Of a stretch of 64,000 nucleotides of DNA, positions 11,111 to 20,263 are shown piece by piece. The DNA is from Mangrovimonas cancribranchiae (lineage in GTDB: Bacteria > Bacteroidota > Bacteroidia > Flavobacteriales > Flavobacteriaceae): assembly GCF_037126245.1 (NCBI RefSeq), contig NZ_CP136925.1, positions 1,604,001-1,668,000 on the forward strand. The letters run 5' to 3'. The position numbers and the translations under genes were made by a program. The notes under the pieces are model-generated. The model saw nothing but the letters and a program-made list of their open reading frames with translations. It did no database searches and was not told the DNA's origin. The stretch's first letter is position 1. Every line of letters begins with the position of its first letter.

Positions 11111-11764
11111 TTAATTCCCTTTTTTGTAATCTGCTAAAAACTTTTCTAACCCAATATCGGTTAACGGGTGCTTTAACAAGCCAGAAATAGAACTTAAAGG
11201 TCCTGTCATAACATCGGCGCCAATTTTAGCACAATCAATTACGTGCATCGTATGACGTACAGATGCGGCTAATATTTCGGTATCAAACGCATAATTATCA
11301 TAAATATGGCGAATTTCAGCAATTAGGTTTAATCCATCTGTTGAAATATCGTCTAATCTTCCAATAAATGGTGACACATAGGTCGCTCCTGCTTTTGCAG
11401 CTAATAACGCTTGCCCTGCAGAAAACACTAAAGTAACATTGGTTTTAATACCTTTATCGCTAAAGTATTTACAGGCTTTTACACCATCTTTAATCATAGG
11501 TAATTTAATAACAATTTGATCATGAAGTTCAGCTAAGGCTTCTCCTTCTTTTACCATACCGTCAAAATCGGTAGATATTACTTCGGCACTTACATCGCCA
11601 TCTACAATATTGCAGATGTCTACATAATGTTTCATGATATTGTCATGACCCGTAATACCTTCTTTTGCCATTAACGATGGGTTTGTTGTAACACCATCTA
11701 AAATTCCCATATCTTGGGCTTCTTTAATTTGCTCTAAGTTAGCAGTATCAATAAAAAATTTCAT
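11111..11764 (-). CDS. fsa: Fructose-6-phosphate aldolase / transaldolase-like protein
   Basis: 217-residue short transaldolase-family protein (FSA/TalC group). It starts [16 protein letters not shown], has GVTTNPSL (residues 24-31), the Schiff-base Lys87 in IVIKLP, and TNVTLVFS and [11 protein letters not shown] typical of the group. These enzymes are class I aldolases that either cleave fructose 6-phosphate to dihydroxyacetone and glyceraldehyde 3-phosphate or act as transaldolase. Sequence inspection cannot decide between the two, and in many bacteria this short form supplies transaldolase activity. The 132-base upstream region contains a -7-like box overlapping the end of the SDR gene and a perfect inverted repeat. 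Confidence 0.88.
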   Translation of the reverse strand: MKFFIDTANLEQIKEAQDMGILDGVTTNPSLMAKEGITGHDNIMKHYVDICNIVDGDVSAEVISTDFDGMVKEGEALAELHDQIVIKLPMIKDGVKACKYFSDKGIKTNVTLVFSAGQALLAAKAGATYVSPFIGRLDDISTDGLNLIAEIRHIYDNYAFDTEILAASVRHTMHVIDCAKIGADVMTGPLSSISGLLKHPLTDIGLEKFLADYKKGN

Positions 11765-11794
11765 TTAAATAAATGCGTTTAAGTTGTGTTATTT

Positions 11795-11809
11795 TCTCGA
11801 AAATCGAGA
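11795..11809. repeat. Perfect inverted repeat in the fsa leader
   Basis: TCTCGA, three A, TCGAGA. The repeat lies 31 bases upstream of the fsa start. There is no T tract on either side that would make it a good terminator, so it may be an operator or an mRNA hairpin in the leader. Function unassigned. Confidence 0.4.
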
Positions 11810-11891
11810 TTTAAGTGTTTCTGAACTGTTTTTAAATCAAGTATTTCACTATTAATACTAGGTGAATTTACATTTAATAACGTTTCAGTTG

Positions 11892-11899
11892 CAAAATTA
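11892..11899 (-). promoter_or_regulatory. Putative -7 box for fsa
   Basis: On the minus strand TAATTTTG matches TAnnTTTG. It overlaps the stop codon of the SDR gene and would give an fsa leader of roughly 120 bases. No clear -33 TTG is seen. Confidence 0.35.
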
Positions 11900-12700
11900 C
11901 AATTTATAATGGTTCATTAATAGCCTTTCGTAAACTTTATCTGGTAAAATACGCTTTAAAACAATAGAGAATTTTTGCATAAACTCCCCTACTTTATAAT
12001 GGGCTTTTGGCTTTTGGGTGTTGATAACTCTTAAAATAGCTTCAGCCATAATTTTAGGGTCTTGACCGCTATCTACATGACTATTCATTAAAGCTAAAGT
12101 ATTACCATAAGATGTTTTGTACGGCGACTTATCGTTTACAGGCGCATGATACCTTCCTGCGGCAATATTTGTAGCGAAGTCGCCTGGAGCAACGTTGGTC
12201 ATCTCTATATTAAATGGTTTTAGCTCCATTCTGTAGGCTTCGGTAATTAGCTCTAAAGCCCCTTTACTTGCACTATAAACACCGCGAAAAGGTAATCCCA
12301 TGTATCCAGCTATAGAAGTCACATTAATAATTAACCCCGATTGTTGTTGGCGCATGTGAGGTAAAACTTCTTTAATTACATTTAAAGGCCCAAAGAAATT
12401 TGTTTCAAAATTTCGTTTTATTTCGGCATCTGGAATTTCCTCGATAGGCCCCGTTATACCTGCTCCAGCATTATTAATTAGGATATCTAATCGCCCTGAT
12501 TTTTCAATAACCTCGGAAACAGCCGATTTTATAGTTGCTACATTAGCAACATCTAAAGCAACTAAAGGGAATTTACTATTAGTGTATTTTTCTGGGTTTC
12601 TACTTGTACCATAAATCTGAAATCCTTTTGCTGTTAGAAACTCACCAACCGACTTACCAATACCAGATGAACCACCAGTAATTAAAATAATTTTAGACAT
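11897..12700 (-). CDS. SDR family NAD(P)-dependent oxidoreductase
   Basis: 267-residue classical short-chain dehydrogenase/reductase. Cofactor motif TGGSSGIGKS (residues 8-17), NNAGAG (about 78-83), the catalytic Ser in NVTSIAG, and the YSASK catalytic Tyr/Lys pair (about 153-157). An Arg in the TSRNPEK segment after strand beta-2 suggests NADP(H) preference. The C-terminal region (KPKAHYKVGEFMQKF) resembles SDRs annotated as retinol- or ketosteroid-like short-chain dehydrogenases, but the substrate cannot be predicted. A TATTTTTG box lies about 20 bases upstream of the start. The SRP RNA gene lies just upstream in the same direction. Confidence 0.85.
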   Translation of the reverse strand: MSKIILITGGSSGIGKSVGEFLTAKGFQIYGTSRNPEKYTNSKFPLVALDVANVATIKSAVSEVIEKSGRLDILINNAGAGITGPIEEIPDAEIKRNFETNFFGPLNVIKEVLPHMRQQQSGLIINVTSIAGYMGLPFRGVYSASKGALELITEAYRMELKPFNIEMTNVAPGDFATNIAAGRYHAPVNDKSPYKTSYGNTLALMNSHVDSGQDPKIMAEAILRVINTQKPKAHYKVGEFMQKFSIVLKRILPDKVYERLLMNHYKL

Positions 12701-12760
12701 AAGTTGTGATATTTTAGCTCAAAAATACAATTAAATAGGAAAGAAAAGCGCATAAAAAAA

Positions 12761-12854
12761 GGCAAGCTACCTACATCACACCGCTACGACCGCGTACCTT
12801 TGCTGCGTTCCCGCCCTGGAGGATTCAGCAGGAGCTGGTTGTGTAGGACTTGCC
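12761..12854 (-). ncRNA. ffs: Signal recognition particle 4.5S RNA (small type)
   Basis: About 94 bases whose minus strand folds into a single long hairpin. The ends GGCAAG (12761-12766) and CTTGCC (12849-12854) pair, and the stem continues with TGTGTAGGA against CCTACATCACA. The apical part on the minus strand contains CCTCCAGGGCGGGAACGCAGCA, which corresponds to the conserved asymmetric loop and tetraloop region of SRP domain IV that binds Ffh. A convincing TTG-N19-TATCTTTG promoter lies immediately upstream. The exact 5' and 3' ends are approximate by a few bases. Confidence 0.88.
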
Positions 12855-12859
12855 GACTG

Positions 12860-12889
12860 CAAAGATACAACCTTTTAATACTTTTACAA
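12860..12889 (-). promoter_or_regulatory. Promoter of SRP RNA (TTG-N19-TATCTTTG)
   Basis: On the minus strand, TTG (12889-12887), a 19-base spacer and TATCTTTG (12867-12860) match the Bacteroidota sigma factor consensus exactly. Transcription would start about 5-6 bases downstream, at the first base of the SRP RNA hairpin. Confidence 0.7.
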
Positions 12890-12944
12890 TGATTTTTTAA
12901 ACTGAATTTTATTGAATACATTGCTTCAAATTATTTTTAAAGTC

Positions 12945-13976
12945 ATGACATCCGTTAAATTACTTATTGCCATAGCATTATCCACTATTATTGTTTCATG
13001 CGGGAACAATATTGCTGAAATGAAAAAGAACATTTTTATTAAAACGAACATTAAAAACAACTCTTTCACCTTAGGAGAAACACTTAAAGTTAGTCTTGAG
13101 AACCCTAAAAACTATGATATTGGTAACGTTACATTCTTACTTGATGGCAACAAGATTTCAGACCAAACACCTTTAAATACTATTAAACTTGGTGTGCACA
13201 CTCTAGAGGCTCAAATTCAACTAAATGACACACCAGAAACAATCGCTACGAACATTACTGTTTTAAATAATAAGACACCTAAAGTGTATCATTTTGAAAT
13301 TATTAATGAATACCCGCACGATATAACATCGTACACCCAAGGATTAGAGTTTTATAATGGTGAATTATATGAAAGTACTGGACAATACGGCGAATCCAAA
13401 CTTAGAAAAGTTGACTATAAAACTGGAGAGCCTTTAAAAAGCATAAATCTTGCTAACCAATATTTTGGTGAAGGCCTTACGGTTTTAAATAATAAAGTGT
13501 ATCAATTAACATGGAAAAGAGGCACTGGATTTATTTATAATGCCGAAACTTTTGAAAAAACAGGATCCTTTAAATATAACAACAGTAAGCAAGGTTGGGG
13601 AATTTGTAACGATGGAAAAACACTATATAAAAGTGATGGTACTGAAAAAATCTGGACGTTAGACCCAGAAACTTTAATGGAACAAAATTATATTCAGGCT
13701 TACCATAGTAAAGGTAAAGTTGTCGAACTTAACGAACTAGAATGGGTAAACGGAAAAATTTATGCCAATCGCTGGCAAAAAAATGGTGTGGCTATTATTA
13801 ACCCTAAAAACGGCGCTGTAGAAGGTGTGATAGACTTTTCTCCTTTACATAAAAAAGTAACGCAGCACCCAAAACTAGATGTGTTAAACGGTATTGCCTA
13901 CAATCCTGAAACCCAAACCTTATTTGTTACAGGAAAACGTTGGGACAAACTTTTTGAGGTAAAAATTATAGAATAA
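12945..13976 (+). CDS. Glutaminyl-peptide cyclotransferase (plant-type), lipoprotein
   Basis: I start at the ATG at 12945 (343 residues), which gives a clean lipoprotein signal with lipobox Ile-Val-Ser-Cys; an upstream TTG at 12912 would extend it without benefit. After a beta-rich N-terminal region (about 20-125), the C-terminal 220 residues match the Glu_cyclase_2 beta-propeller family: YTQGLEF, LYESTGQYGES, FGEGLTV, QLTWKRG and the NELEWVNGKIYAN segment. These enzymes convert N-terminal Gln to pyroglutamate on exported proteins in the periplasm. Six proteins in this window have Gln at predicted +1 (see findings). The start lies 5 bases after a TATTTTTA box with TTG 17 bases upstream, suggesting a leaderless mRNA. 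It is followed 2 bases later by a thioesterase gene. Confidence 0.85.
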   Translation: MTSVKLLIAIALSTIIVSCGNNIAEMKKNIFIKTNIKNNSFTLGETLKVSLENPKNYDIGNVTFLLDGNKISDQTPLNTIKLGVHTLEAQIQLNDTPETIATNITVLNNKTPKVYHFEIINEYPHDITSYTQGLEFYNGELYESTGQYGESKLRKVDYKTGEPLKSINLANQYFGEGLTVLNNKVYQLTWKRGTGFIYNAETFEKTGSFKYNNSKQGWGICNDGKTLYKSDGTEKIWTLDPETLMEQNYIQAYHSKGKVVELNELEWVNGKIYANRWQKNGVAIINPKNGAVEGVIDFSPLHKKVTQHPKLDVLNGIAYNPETQTLFVTGKRWDKLFEVKIIE

Positions 13977-13977
13977 C

Positions 13978-14364
13978 GTGAATACATTCTCCAAAAATAT
14001 TGTTGTTATCCAAAATAATCTTGATCAACTAAACCACGTTAACAATGTACAATATGTGCAATGGGTACAAGATATTGCAGAGCAACATTGGTATAAAGAA
14101 ACCACCGAAGCGATAAGAAGCACTTATTTTTGGGTTATGATTAACCATTATATTGAATATAAAAAAGAGGCTAAACTCGGGGAAACGATTATCGTAACTA
14201 CCTATGTTGAGGAAACCAAAGGCGTAAAATCTACTAGAATTGTAGAATTTTCTAATACCGAAAACACCCTCTTAGCAAAATCAACAACACAATGGTGTTT
14301 TATAGATGCAAAAAGTAAACGCCCAACAAGAATCCCTAAAGACATTGCTCAAATATTTTCTTAA
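13978..14364 (+). CDS. Acyl-CoA thioesterase (4HBT hotdog family)
   Basis: 128-residue hotdog-fold protein with a GTG start at 13978, directly after the cyclase stop. LDQLNHVNNVQYVQWVQDIAEQHW carries the Asp/His/Asn pattern of 4-hydroxybenzoyl-CoA-type thioesterases, with the long helix following. EYKKEAKLGETIIV and a C-terminal WCFIDAKSKRPTRIP segment are typical. It hydrolyses acyl-CoA thioesters in the cytoplasm; the chain preference is unknown. The tight spacing implies co-transcription with the cyclase gene, although no metabolic link is obvious. Identified by motif. Confidence 0.85.
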   Translation: MNTFSKNIVVIQNNLDQLNHVNNVQYVQWVQDIAEQHWYKETTEAIRSTYFWVMINHYIEYKKEAKLGETIIVTTYVEETKGVKSTRIVEFSNTENTLLAKSTTQWCFIDAKSKRPTRIPKDIAQIFS

Positions 14365-14428
14365 GCCCATTTATAATAAATCATATTGTTAAAAGTTTTA
14401 TTTTAGCATACACTAAGTCAACTCTTTC

Positions 14429-15982
14429 ATGAAACGCATAGCAACATTCATAATTTTTTCACTTATTCTTTTACTTTGGAGTTCTTGCCGGAAAGAATTA
14501 GATTTTGAAACAAGATCTGGCGGATTAGCATTCTCCAAAGACACTGTTTATTTGGATACCGTATTCACCAATATAGGGTCTAGCACATATAACCTTAAAG
14601 TATACAATCGTAGTGATGATGATATTAGCATTCCATCGGTAAGATTAGCACGTGGCGAAAATTCAGAATACCGCTTAAATGTTGATGGAGTTGCTGGTAA
14701 AGAATTTCAAAATGTAGAAATTTTAGCCAACGATAGTATGTATGTTTTTGTTGAAACAACTATAAATATTAATAACTTACCTAACATAAACGGCGAGTTC
14801 CTTTATACCGATGAAATTGAATTTGGTATTGGTTCTAATATGCAAACAGTCGATTTGGTTACCCTAGTAAAAGACGCACATTTTATTTACCCAAATAGAG
14901 ATAACACCACTGGCGTTATTGAAACAATAACATTAAATGTTGGTGGCGAACAAGTTGAAAGCGACATTCAAGGACGCTATTTACTCCAAGAAGAACTCAC
15001 CTTTACAAACGAAAAACCTTACGTTGTTTATGGCTTTGCGGCAGTTCCCAATGGCGAAACATTAACCATAAATGCAGGAACACGCGTACATTTTCATGCC
15101 GATTCTGGTCTGTTAGTATCAGAAGGTGCTTCGCTTCATATTAACGGCGAATTTAGTAATAACGAAGAATTACTAGAAAATGAAGTTTTCTTGGAAGGTG
15201 ATAGATTAGAACCATCTTTTTCTGAAGTTCCAGGACAATGGGGGACCATTTGGTTATTTGAAGGCAGTGTAAACAACACTATAAATTATACCACTATAAA
15301 AAATGCTTCTGTAGGTATTTTAAGTGATGGTAACCCAAATGAAGCTAACGATAAATTAACTATTACTAACTCGCAGATTTACAATTCTAGTAACTATGGT
15401 ATTTTAGGTAGAAACACATCTATCTTAGCCGAAAATCTAGTCATTAACAATACTGGCTTAACATCGTTTGCAGGAACTCTTGGTGGAAAATATAACTTTA
15501 CACATTGCACCATCGCAAATTACTGGAGCAATAGCTTTAGGCAATTCCCTGCATTATTATTAAACAATTTTCAAGAAAATAGTGATGGTACATTATTTCT
15601 TGCCGATTTAACCGAAGCTAATTTTAATAACTGCATTATTTACGGAAATGATAACCCAGAATTTATTTTAGATGAAATTAGCGACAATGACGTTTCTTTT
15701 AATTTCAAATTCACTAACTCTTTATTAAGATTTGAAGACCCAACAAATAGTTTTAATACAGCAAACTACAATTTTAATGACACATTAAAATACGAAGGAA
15801 ATGTTTTTAATGATGATCCAGCGTTTTTAAATGCTGAAAACAATCAAATGCGTATTGGCGAAAGTTCTGCTGCCATTAACTTAGGTAACACAACATTTGC
15901 AGCACAAGTTCCAGAAGATATTTCAAGAGAAAACCGTACGACATCTCCAGATGCGGGAGCTTATCAGCATACAACAGAATAA
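14429..15982 (+). CDS. Beta-helix lipoprotein, function unknown
   Basis: 517 residues with a lipoprotein signal (lipobox Trp-Ser-Ser-Cys near residue 20). The N-terminal region (about 30-140) resembles an Ig-like or DUF1573-like beta sandwich (DTVYLDTVFTNIGSSTYNLKVYN). The C-terminal two thirds are repetitive with Asn-rich turns (ITNSQIYNSSNYGILGRNTSILAENLVINNTG), the pattern of right-handed parallel beta-helices. It ends with an AINLGNT...DAGAYQH segment common at the end of such proteins. It is probably anchored in the outer membrane. No catalytic motif can be named. A strong bidirectional terminator follows. Confidence 0.75.
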   Translation: MKRIATFIIFSLILLLWSSCRKELDFETRSGGLAFSKDTVYLDTVFTNIGSSTYNLKVYNRSDDDISIPSVRLARGENSEYRLNVDGVAGKEFQNVEILANDSMYVFVETTININNLPNINGEFLYTDEIEFGIGSNMQTVDLVTLVKDAHFIYPNRDNTTGVIETITLNVGGEQVESDIQGRYLLQEELTFTNEKPYVVYGFAAVPNGETLTINAGTRVHFHADSGLLVSEGASLHINGEFSNNEELLENEVFLEGDRLEPSFSEVPGQWGTIWLFEGSVNNTINYTTIKNASVGILSDGNPNEANDKLTITNSQIYNSSNYGILGRNTSILAENLVINNTGLTSFAGTLGGKYNFTHCTIANYWSNSFRQFPALLLNNFQENSDGTLFLADLTEANFNNCIIYGNDNPEFILDEISDNDVSFNFKFTNSLLRFEDPTNSFNTANYNFNDTLKYEGNVFNDDPAFLNAENNQMRIGESSAAINLGNTTFAAQVPEDISRENRTTSPDAGAYQHTTE

Positions 15983-15999
15983 TAAAACATATCGAATAT

Positions 16000-16035
16000 T
16001 AAAAAAGCCTATACAATAACGTATAGGCTTTCTTT
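16000..16035. terminator. Bidirectional terminator between beta-helix gene and glyA
   Basis: Ten-base perfect arms (16005-16014, 16021-16030) around a 6-base loop, with A tract before and T-rich sequence after. Confidence 0.85.
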
Positions 16036-16060
16036 ATATTATTAGATAGTACACGTATAA

Positions 16061-17332
16061 TTAAGAAAATAAAGGCTTATCTCCCATCATAGCATTTACT
16101 TTACTTGCTACATCTTTAAGCTTATCTTCATCTTGATGATTTATAATAACCTCATCAATTAAATCAACAATGGCTGCCATATCATCTTCTTTTAAGCCTC
16201 TTGTTGTTATAGCTGGCGTACCAACACGAATTCCCGATGTTACAAAAGGTGATTTATCATCAAAAGGCACCATGTTTTTATTCACCGTGATATCGGCTTT
16301 TACTAAAGCTTCTTCCGCTTCTTTACCAGAAATATCTTTATTTCTTAAATCGATTAACATCATATGGTTATCGGTTCCGTCAGAAATAATATGATAACCT
16401 TTAGCCACAAAAGCTTCGGCCATAGCTTTGGCATTCTTTTTTACTTGCAATGTATAATGCATAAAATCATCTGTTAATGCTTCGCCAAAAGCAATAGCTT
16501 TAGCCGCAATAATATGCTCTAATGGGCCACCTTGATTGCCAGGAAATACAGCTGAGTTTAATAAAGTTGACATTTTTTTCAACTTGCCACTCTTAAGCTT
16601 TAATCCAAATGGATTTTCAAAATCTTTACCCATCATAATCATACCGCCGCGTGGTCCGCGAAGTGTTTTATGTGTTGTAGTTGTTACAATATGACAATGT
16701 GGTAACGGGTCGTTTAAAATACCCTTAGCGATTAATCCTGCTGGGTGAGAAATATCGGCCATTAAAATAGCGCCTACCTCATCTGCTATCTCACGAAAAC
16801 GTTTAAAATCCATATCTCTAGAATAAGCCGATGCGCCTGCTATAATTAATTTAGGGCGTTCCTTTTTAGCCACTTCTTCTACATGGTTATAATCAATTAT
16901 CCCTGTTTCTTTTTTTACACCGTAAAATACCGGATTGTAAAGTTTTCCTGAAAAATTAACAGGAGAACCATGCGTTAAATGGCCACCATGAGATAAATCG
17001 AAGCCAAGAATAGTATCGCCAGGTTTTAAACATGCGGCAAAAACCGCCGTGTTAGCTTGGCTACCAGAATGAGGTTGTACATTTACATATTCAGCATTAA
17101 AAAGTGTTTTAGCTCTATCGATAGCTATTTGCTCAACAACATCAACAACTTCGCAACCGCCATAATATCGTTTTCCAGGATATCCTTCGGCGTATTTATT
17201 GGTAAGTACAGATCCTGCAGCCTCCATAACTTGGTTACTTACAAAGTTCTCTGATGCTATTAACTCAAGACCATGTAATTGTCTTTCGTGTTCTTCTTGT
17301 ATTAATTCAAAAATTTGTTCGTCGCGTTGCAT
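16061..17332 (-). CDS. glyA: Serine hydroxymethyltransferase
   Basis: 423-residue PLP enzyme interconverting serine and glycine with tetrahydrofolate as one-carbon carrier. Visible motifs include [10 protein letters not shown] (residues 23-32), [11 protein letters not shown] (49-59), the DISHPAGL cofactor region, and [15 protein letters not shown] with the Schiff-base Lys222. The length is normal for the bacterial enzyme. It is monocistronic and divergent from fahA, with 109 bases between starts. The other end converges on the beta-helix lipoprotein gene through a shared terminator. Confidence 0.97.
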   Translation of the reverse strand: MQRDEQIFELIQEEHERQLHGLELIASENFVSNQVMEAAGSVLTNKYAEGYPGKRYYGGCEVVDVVEQIAIDRAKTLFNAEYVNVQPHSGSQANTAVFAACLKPGDTILGFDLSHGGHLTHGSPVNFSGKLYNPVFYGVKKETGIIDYNHVEEVAKKERPKLIIAGASAYSRDMDFKRFREIADEVGAILMADISHPAGLIAKGILNDPLPHCHIVTTTTHKTLRGPRGGMIMMGKDFENPFGLKLKSGKLKKMSTLLNSAVFPGNQGGPLEHIIAAKAIAFGEALTDDFMHYTLQVKKNAKAMAEAFVAKGYHIISDGTDNHMMLIDLRNKDISGKEAEEALVKADITVNKNMVPFDDKSPFVTSGIRVGTPAITTRGLKEDDMAAIVDLIDEVIINHQDEDKLKDVASKVNAMMGDKPLFS

Positions 17333-17398
17333 TTTTATGGTATTCGTTAAAAATTCATCAAAAATAGTAAATCCATTAGTTTAATACATCAAAAAACA

Positions 17399-17406
17399 TA
17401 TATTTG
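17399..17406 (+). promoter_or_regulatory. Putative -7 box of fahA
   Basis: TATATTTG fits TAnnTTTG and lies 35 bases before the fahA start. The element at the expected -33 position is TTA rather than TTG. Confidence 0.35.
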
Positions 17407-17441
17407 AATATAATTTTTAATTAAAAAACCAGCAATTAGTT

Positions 17442-18734
17442 ATGCAAATTTCAGCTAACAACCCTAATAGAAAATCATGGCTTCATGTAGATAAGAATTC
17501 AGATTTTCCCATACAGAATATTCCTTTTGGTGTTTTTTTAACACGTGACGATATTATTACCATAGGTACAAGAATTGGTGACACCGCTATAGATCTTGGT
17601 GCTTTACATCAACTAGGATACTTTGAAGGTATTCCTTTAACCGATGATATTTTTTTACAAGATACCTTGAACGATTTTATTGCAGACGGAAGAAAAACAT
17701 GGCGTTCGGTTAGAAACCGTATTGCCGAAATTTTTGATGAAGACAATGATGCTTTAAAAAATAACAAAAAGCATAAGGAAATTGTACTTTTTAGACTCGA
17801 TGAAATAGAAATGCAATTACCAGTACAGATTGGTGATTATACCGATTTTTATTCTAGTATAGAACATGCCACCAATGTTGGTACTATGTTCCGTGATCCT
17901 GATAATGCTTTATTGCCAAACTGGTTACACATTCCGGTAGGTTACCACGGTAGGAGTAGTTCTATAATTCCATCGGGGATACCAGTACACAGACCACAAG
18001 GACAAACTATTCCTGCTGATAGTGATATGCCTGTTTTTGGACCTTCAAAATTAGTAGATTTTGAATTGGAAATGGCATTTATTACTACCGATGCTAACGA
18101 TTTAGGAGAACCTATTCCAGTTGATGAAGCCGAAGAGTACATATTTGGACTTGTATTATTTAATGATTGGTCCGCTAGAGATATTCAAAAATGGGAATAC
18201 GTGCCTTTAGGCCCATTTTTAGCTAAGAACTTTGCCTCTTCAATTTCTCCATGGATTGTAACTTTAGATGCTTTAGAACCTTATCGTGTTGAAAGCCCAA
18301 AACCATTAAAGCCACAATTACCTTATTTACAATATAAAGGAAAAAAGAGTTTTGACATTAATCTTGAAGTTGCTTTAAAACCAAAAACAGCTAAAGAAAC
18401 AGTTATTTGTAAGTCTAATTTTAAATATATGTATTGGAATATGTCGCAACAATTAGCGCATCATACTGTTAATGGTTGTCCTGTAAATTCTGGTGATATG
18501 ATGGGAAGTGGTACCATTTCTGGTTCAACCCCAGACTCTTTTGGGTCTATGCTTGAGCTTACTTGGAAAGGCAGCAAACCCTTAGCCTTAGAAGATGGTA
18601 CAGAACGTAAGTTTATTAACGATTACGATACGGTAATTATGCGCGGATTTTGTGAAAAAGAAGGTACAAGAATTGGTTTTGGCGAAGTCTCTACACAATT
18701 ACTTCCTGTTTTTAATCCAAAAAAGAAAAAGTAA
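17442..18734 (+). CDS. fahA: Fumarylacetoacetase
   Basis: 430-residue fumarylacetoacetate hydrolase, the last step of tyrosine and homogentisate degradation, giving fumarate and acetoacetate. It has the N-terminal FAH-specific domain (about residues 15-120), then the FAA hydrolase domain with YTDFYSS, GYHGRSSSI, DFELEMAFI (metal-binding acidic residues) and NDWSARDIQKWEYVPLGPFLAKNF. The C-terminal SGDMMGSGTISG segment is characteristic. The length matches the eukaryote-like FAH family. No other tyrosine catabolism gene is in the window. Confidence 0.96.
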   Translation: MQISANNPNRKSWLHVDKNSDFPIQNIPFGVFLTRDDIITIGTRIGDTAIDLGALHQLGYFEGIPLTDDIFLQDTLNDFIADGRKTWRSVRNRIAEIFDEDNDALKNNKKHKEIVLFRLDEIEMQLPVQIGDYTDFYSSIEHATNVGTMFRDPDNALLPNWLHIPVGYHGRSSSIIPSGIPVHRPQGQTIPADSDMPVFGPSKLVDFELEMAFITTDANDLGEPIPVDEAEEYIFGLVLFNDWSARDIQKWEYVPLGPFLAKNFASSISPWIVTLDALEPYRVESPKPLKPQLPYLQYKGKKSFDINLEVALKPKTAKETVICKSNFKYMYWNMSQQLAHHTVNGCPVNSGDMMGSGTISGSTPDSFGSMLELTWKGSKPLALEDGTERKFINDYDTVIMRGFCEKEGTRIGFGEVSTQLLPVFNPKKKK

Positions 18735-18754
18735 TAATAAATATATATACATAA

Positions 18755-18790
18755 AAAAACTCCCGTATTATTTACGGGAGTTTTTTTATT
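18755..18790. terminator. Bidirectional terminator between fahA and the DUF5723 gene
   Basis: Eleven-base perfect arms (18758-18768, 18773-18783), a 4-base loop, A tract to the left and T tract to the right. Confidence 0.88.
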
Positions 18791-18793
18791 GCT

Positions 18794-20122
18794 TTATTTT
18801 CTATAAAGTGGGATTTTCAATCCTACATAAAGATCTGTTGTTTTAGTTTTGTCTGATATTAAATTAGAGAATATAGATCCTGACCCAATAGTTAACGGCC
18901 CTACTCTAAAACCTCCTCCAAATAATACATCTCCATACTGTCTAAAACTTAGCGGCACATAAAAACTAAACCATTTGGTTTCTAATCTAGGTGCTATGGT
19001 AACTGTATTTAATACAGAGTTTCTTAATTCTGTGTTTTTCTTTATCAATGATAAGTCTGTTTGGGCACTTACATACCATTTTTTTGCAAGTCTATAGTCT
19101 ATTAATAAATGTAAAGCGGTTGGTAAATTAATTTTTGTTTTTTCTGTAGTTTTCACACCATTGTAGTTGTTCTCTAAAAAATCTTCTGCATCCTCATCAA
19201 AATTTGATGTACTTACTGTATTATTCATATTATAGGAGGTCACTTCGGTATTTTTATAATTTATTGAGCCTATATCGGTTACCGAAACACCAAACTTCAA
19301 CTTATATGGGTCTTGATATATTCTTACAGTATCATTCTTTCTTTTAGGGTGCTACTCATATGTTACTCCAATATCTAAACCAAATCCTGCTGTTAAATTA
19401 TCAAAATCTATATCATCGTTATCAAAGTCTTGAGTTGTCCCATATAAAAGTGTTCCTTGTGTTTCTAATGTTTCTGTAGATGCTATAAACTGTCCCTGTA
19501 ATCCTGGGCTAGACATAAATAAGCTCCCTGCACCCTGTAGATATTTAAGTGTTACACCAGCTTTAATTATATGGTTGGGTTTATCCATAATAATGCGCCC
19601 ATAGGCGACACCTATTTCTGCCCATGCATGTAATGTTCCGTTAAAATTAGAGGAATTAAAATCAAAATTATTATTCATATCAAAATCATCACTTACACTC
19701 TCGTAAAGTTCACCATTAATACTATTTAAGTTGAAAACACCACGAACTCTTGTTATTAAGCCTATGCTGTTTTTATTATTTATATTAAACATAAATGATG
19801 GTCCAACAATATCGGCATTAAGAAAAAAGTTATTATCGTTTTCAGGAAAACGTTCAGTATCTTCATCGAAATCAAACCCGCCATCAGAATTGATAATATC
19901 ACTAAAATTAATACCAAAGTAATCACTTCCGCCAAAAGCACTAACTGAAGCTAAGTTAATATCGGCTTTAAATTTAGATCCAACAATATTGGAAGGATTA
20001 TAAACCACTCCATGTATACCGGAATAGTTGTCTACAGTATGACCAATATAACTTTGCGAAAATATGGGTAGAGCTGTAAATAATATAAAAACAAGTGTAC
20101 TACTTTTTAATAAATCTTTCAT
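18794..20122 (-). pseudogene. DUF5723 family protein interrupted by an in-frame TAG
   Basis: Two reading blocks lie in the same frame, 20122-19352 and 19351-18794, separated only by a TAG codon (19354-19352). Translating through it gives GVTYE-stop-HPKRKND and then IYQDPYKLKFGVSVTDIG, which is what an uninterrupted DUF5723 beta-barrel protein looks like. The full frame is 442 residues. The signal peptide ends near Ser22, leaving Gln23. The rest is strand-rich with porin-like features (IGLITRVRGVFN, WYVSAQTDLSL, FRQYGDVLFGGGFRVGP, ending LKIPLYRK). A single base change (TAG to TAC or TAT) would restore it. It may be a recent nonsense mutation or a base-call error. The ATG at 19300 is unlikely to be a true start, since a fragment lacking the signal and half the barrel would not be exported. 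Confidence 0.8.
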
Positions 20123-20263
20123 AAAAGTTTAGTTAGGGTTAGGATAAATAATAGCTCACTAAACTTACAAAAAATTATTACATAGTTTGAACTACATTAA
20201 TTTTTAAGAAAATTAAACCAATTTTTCTTTCTTATAAACAGTAAGTACTAACTATATGTTTTT

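Noticed and set aside
12912-12944. Upstream TTG start for the cyclase gene
   Set aside because: The ATG at 12945 gives a proper lipoprotein signal; the TTG instead fits a -33 element 17 bases before a -7-like box.
18794-19300. A separate 168-residue protein starting at the ATG at 19300
   Set aside because: It is in the same frame as the upstream block, separated only by TAG, lacks a signal peptide, and completes the DUF5723 barrel. Treated as the remainder of a broken gene.
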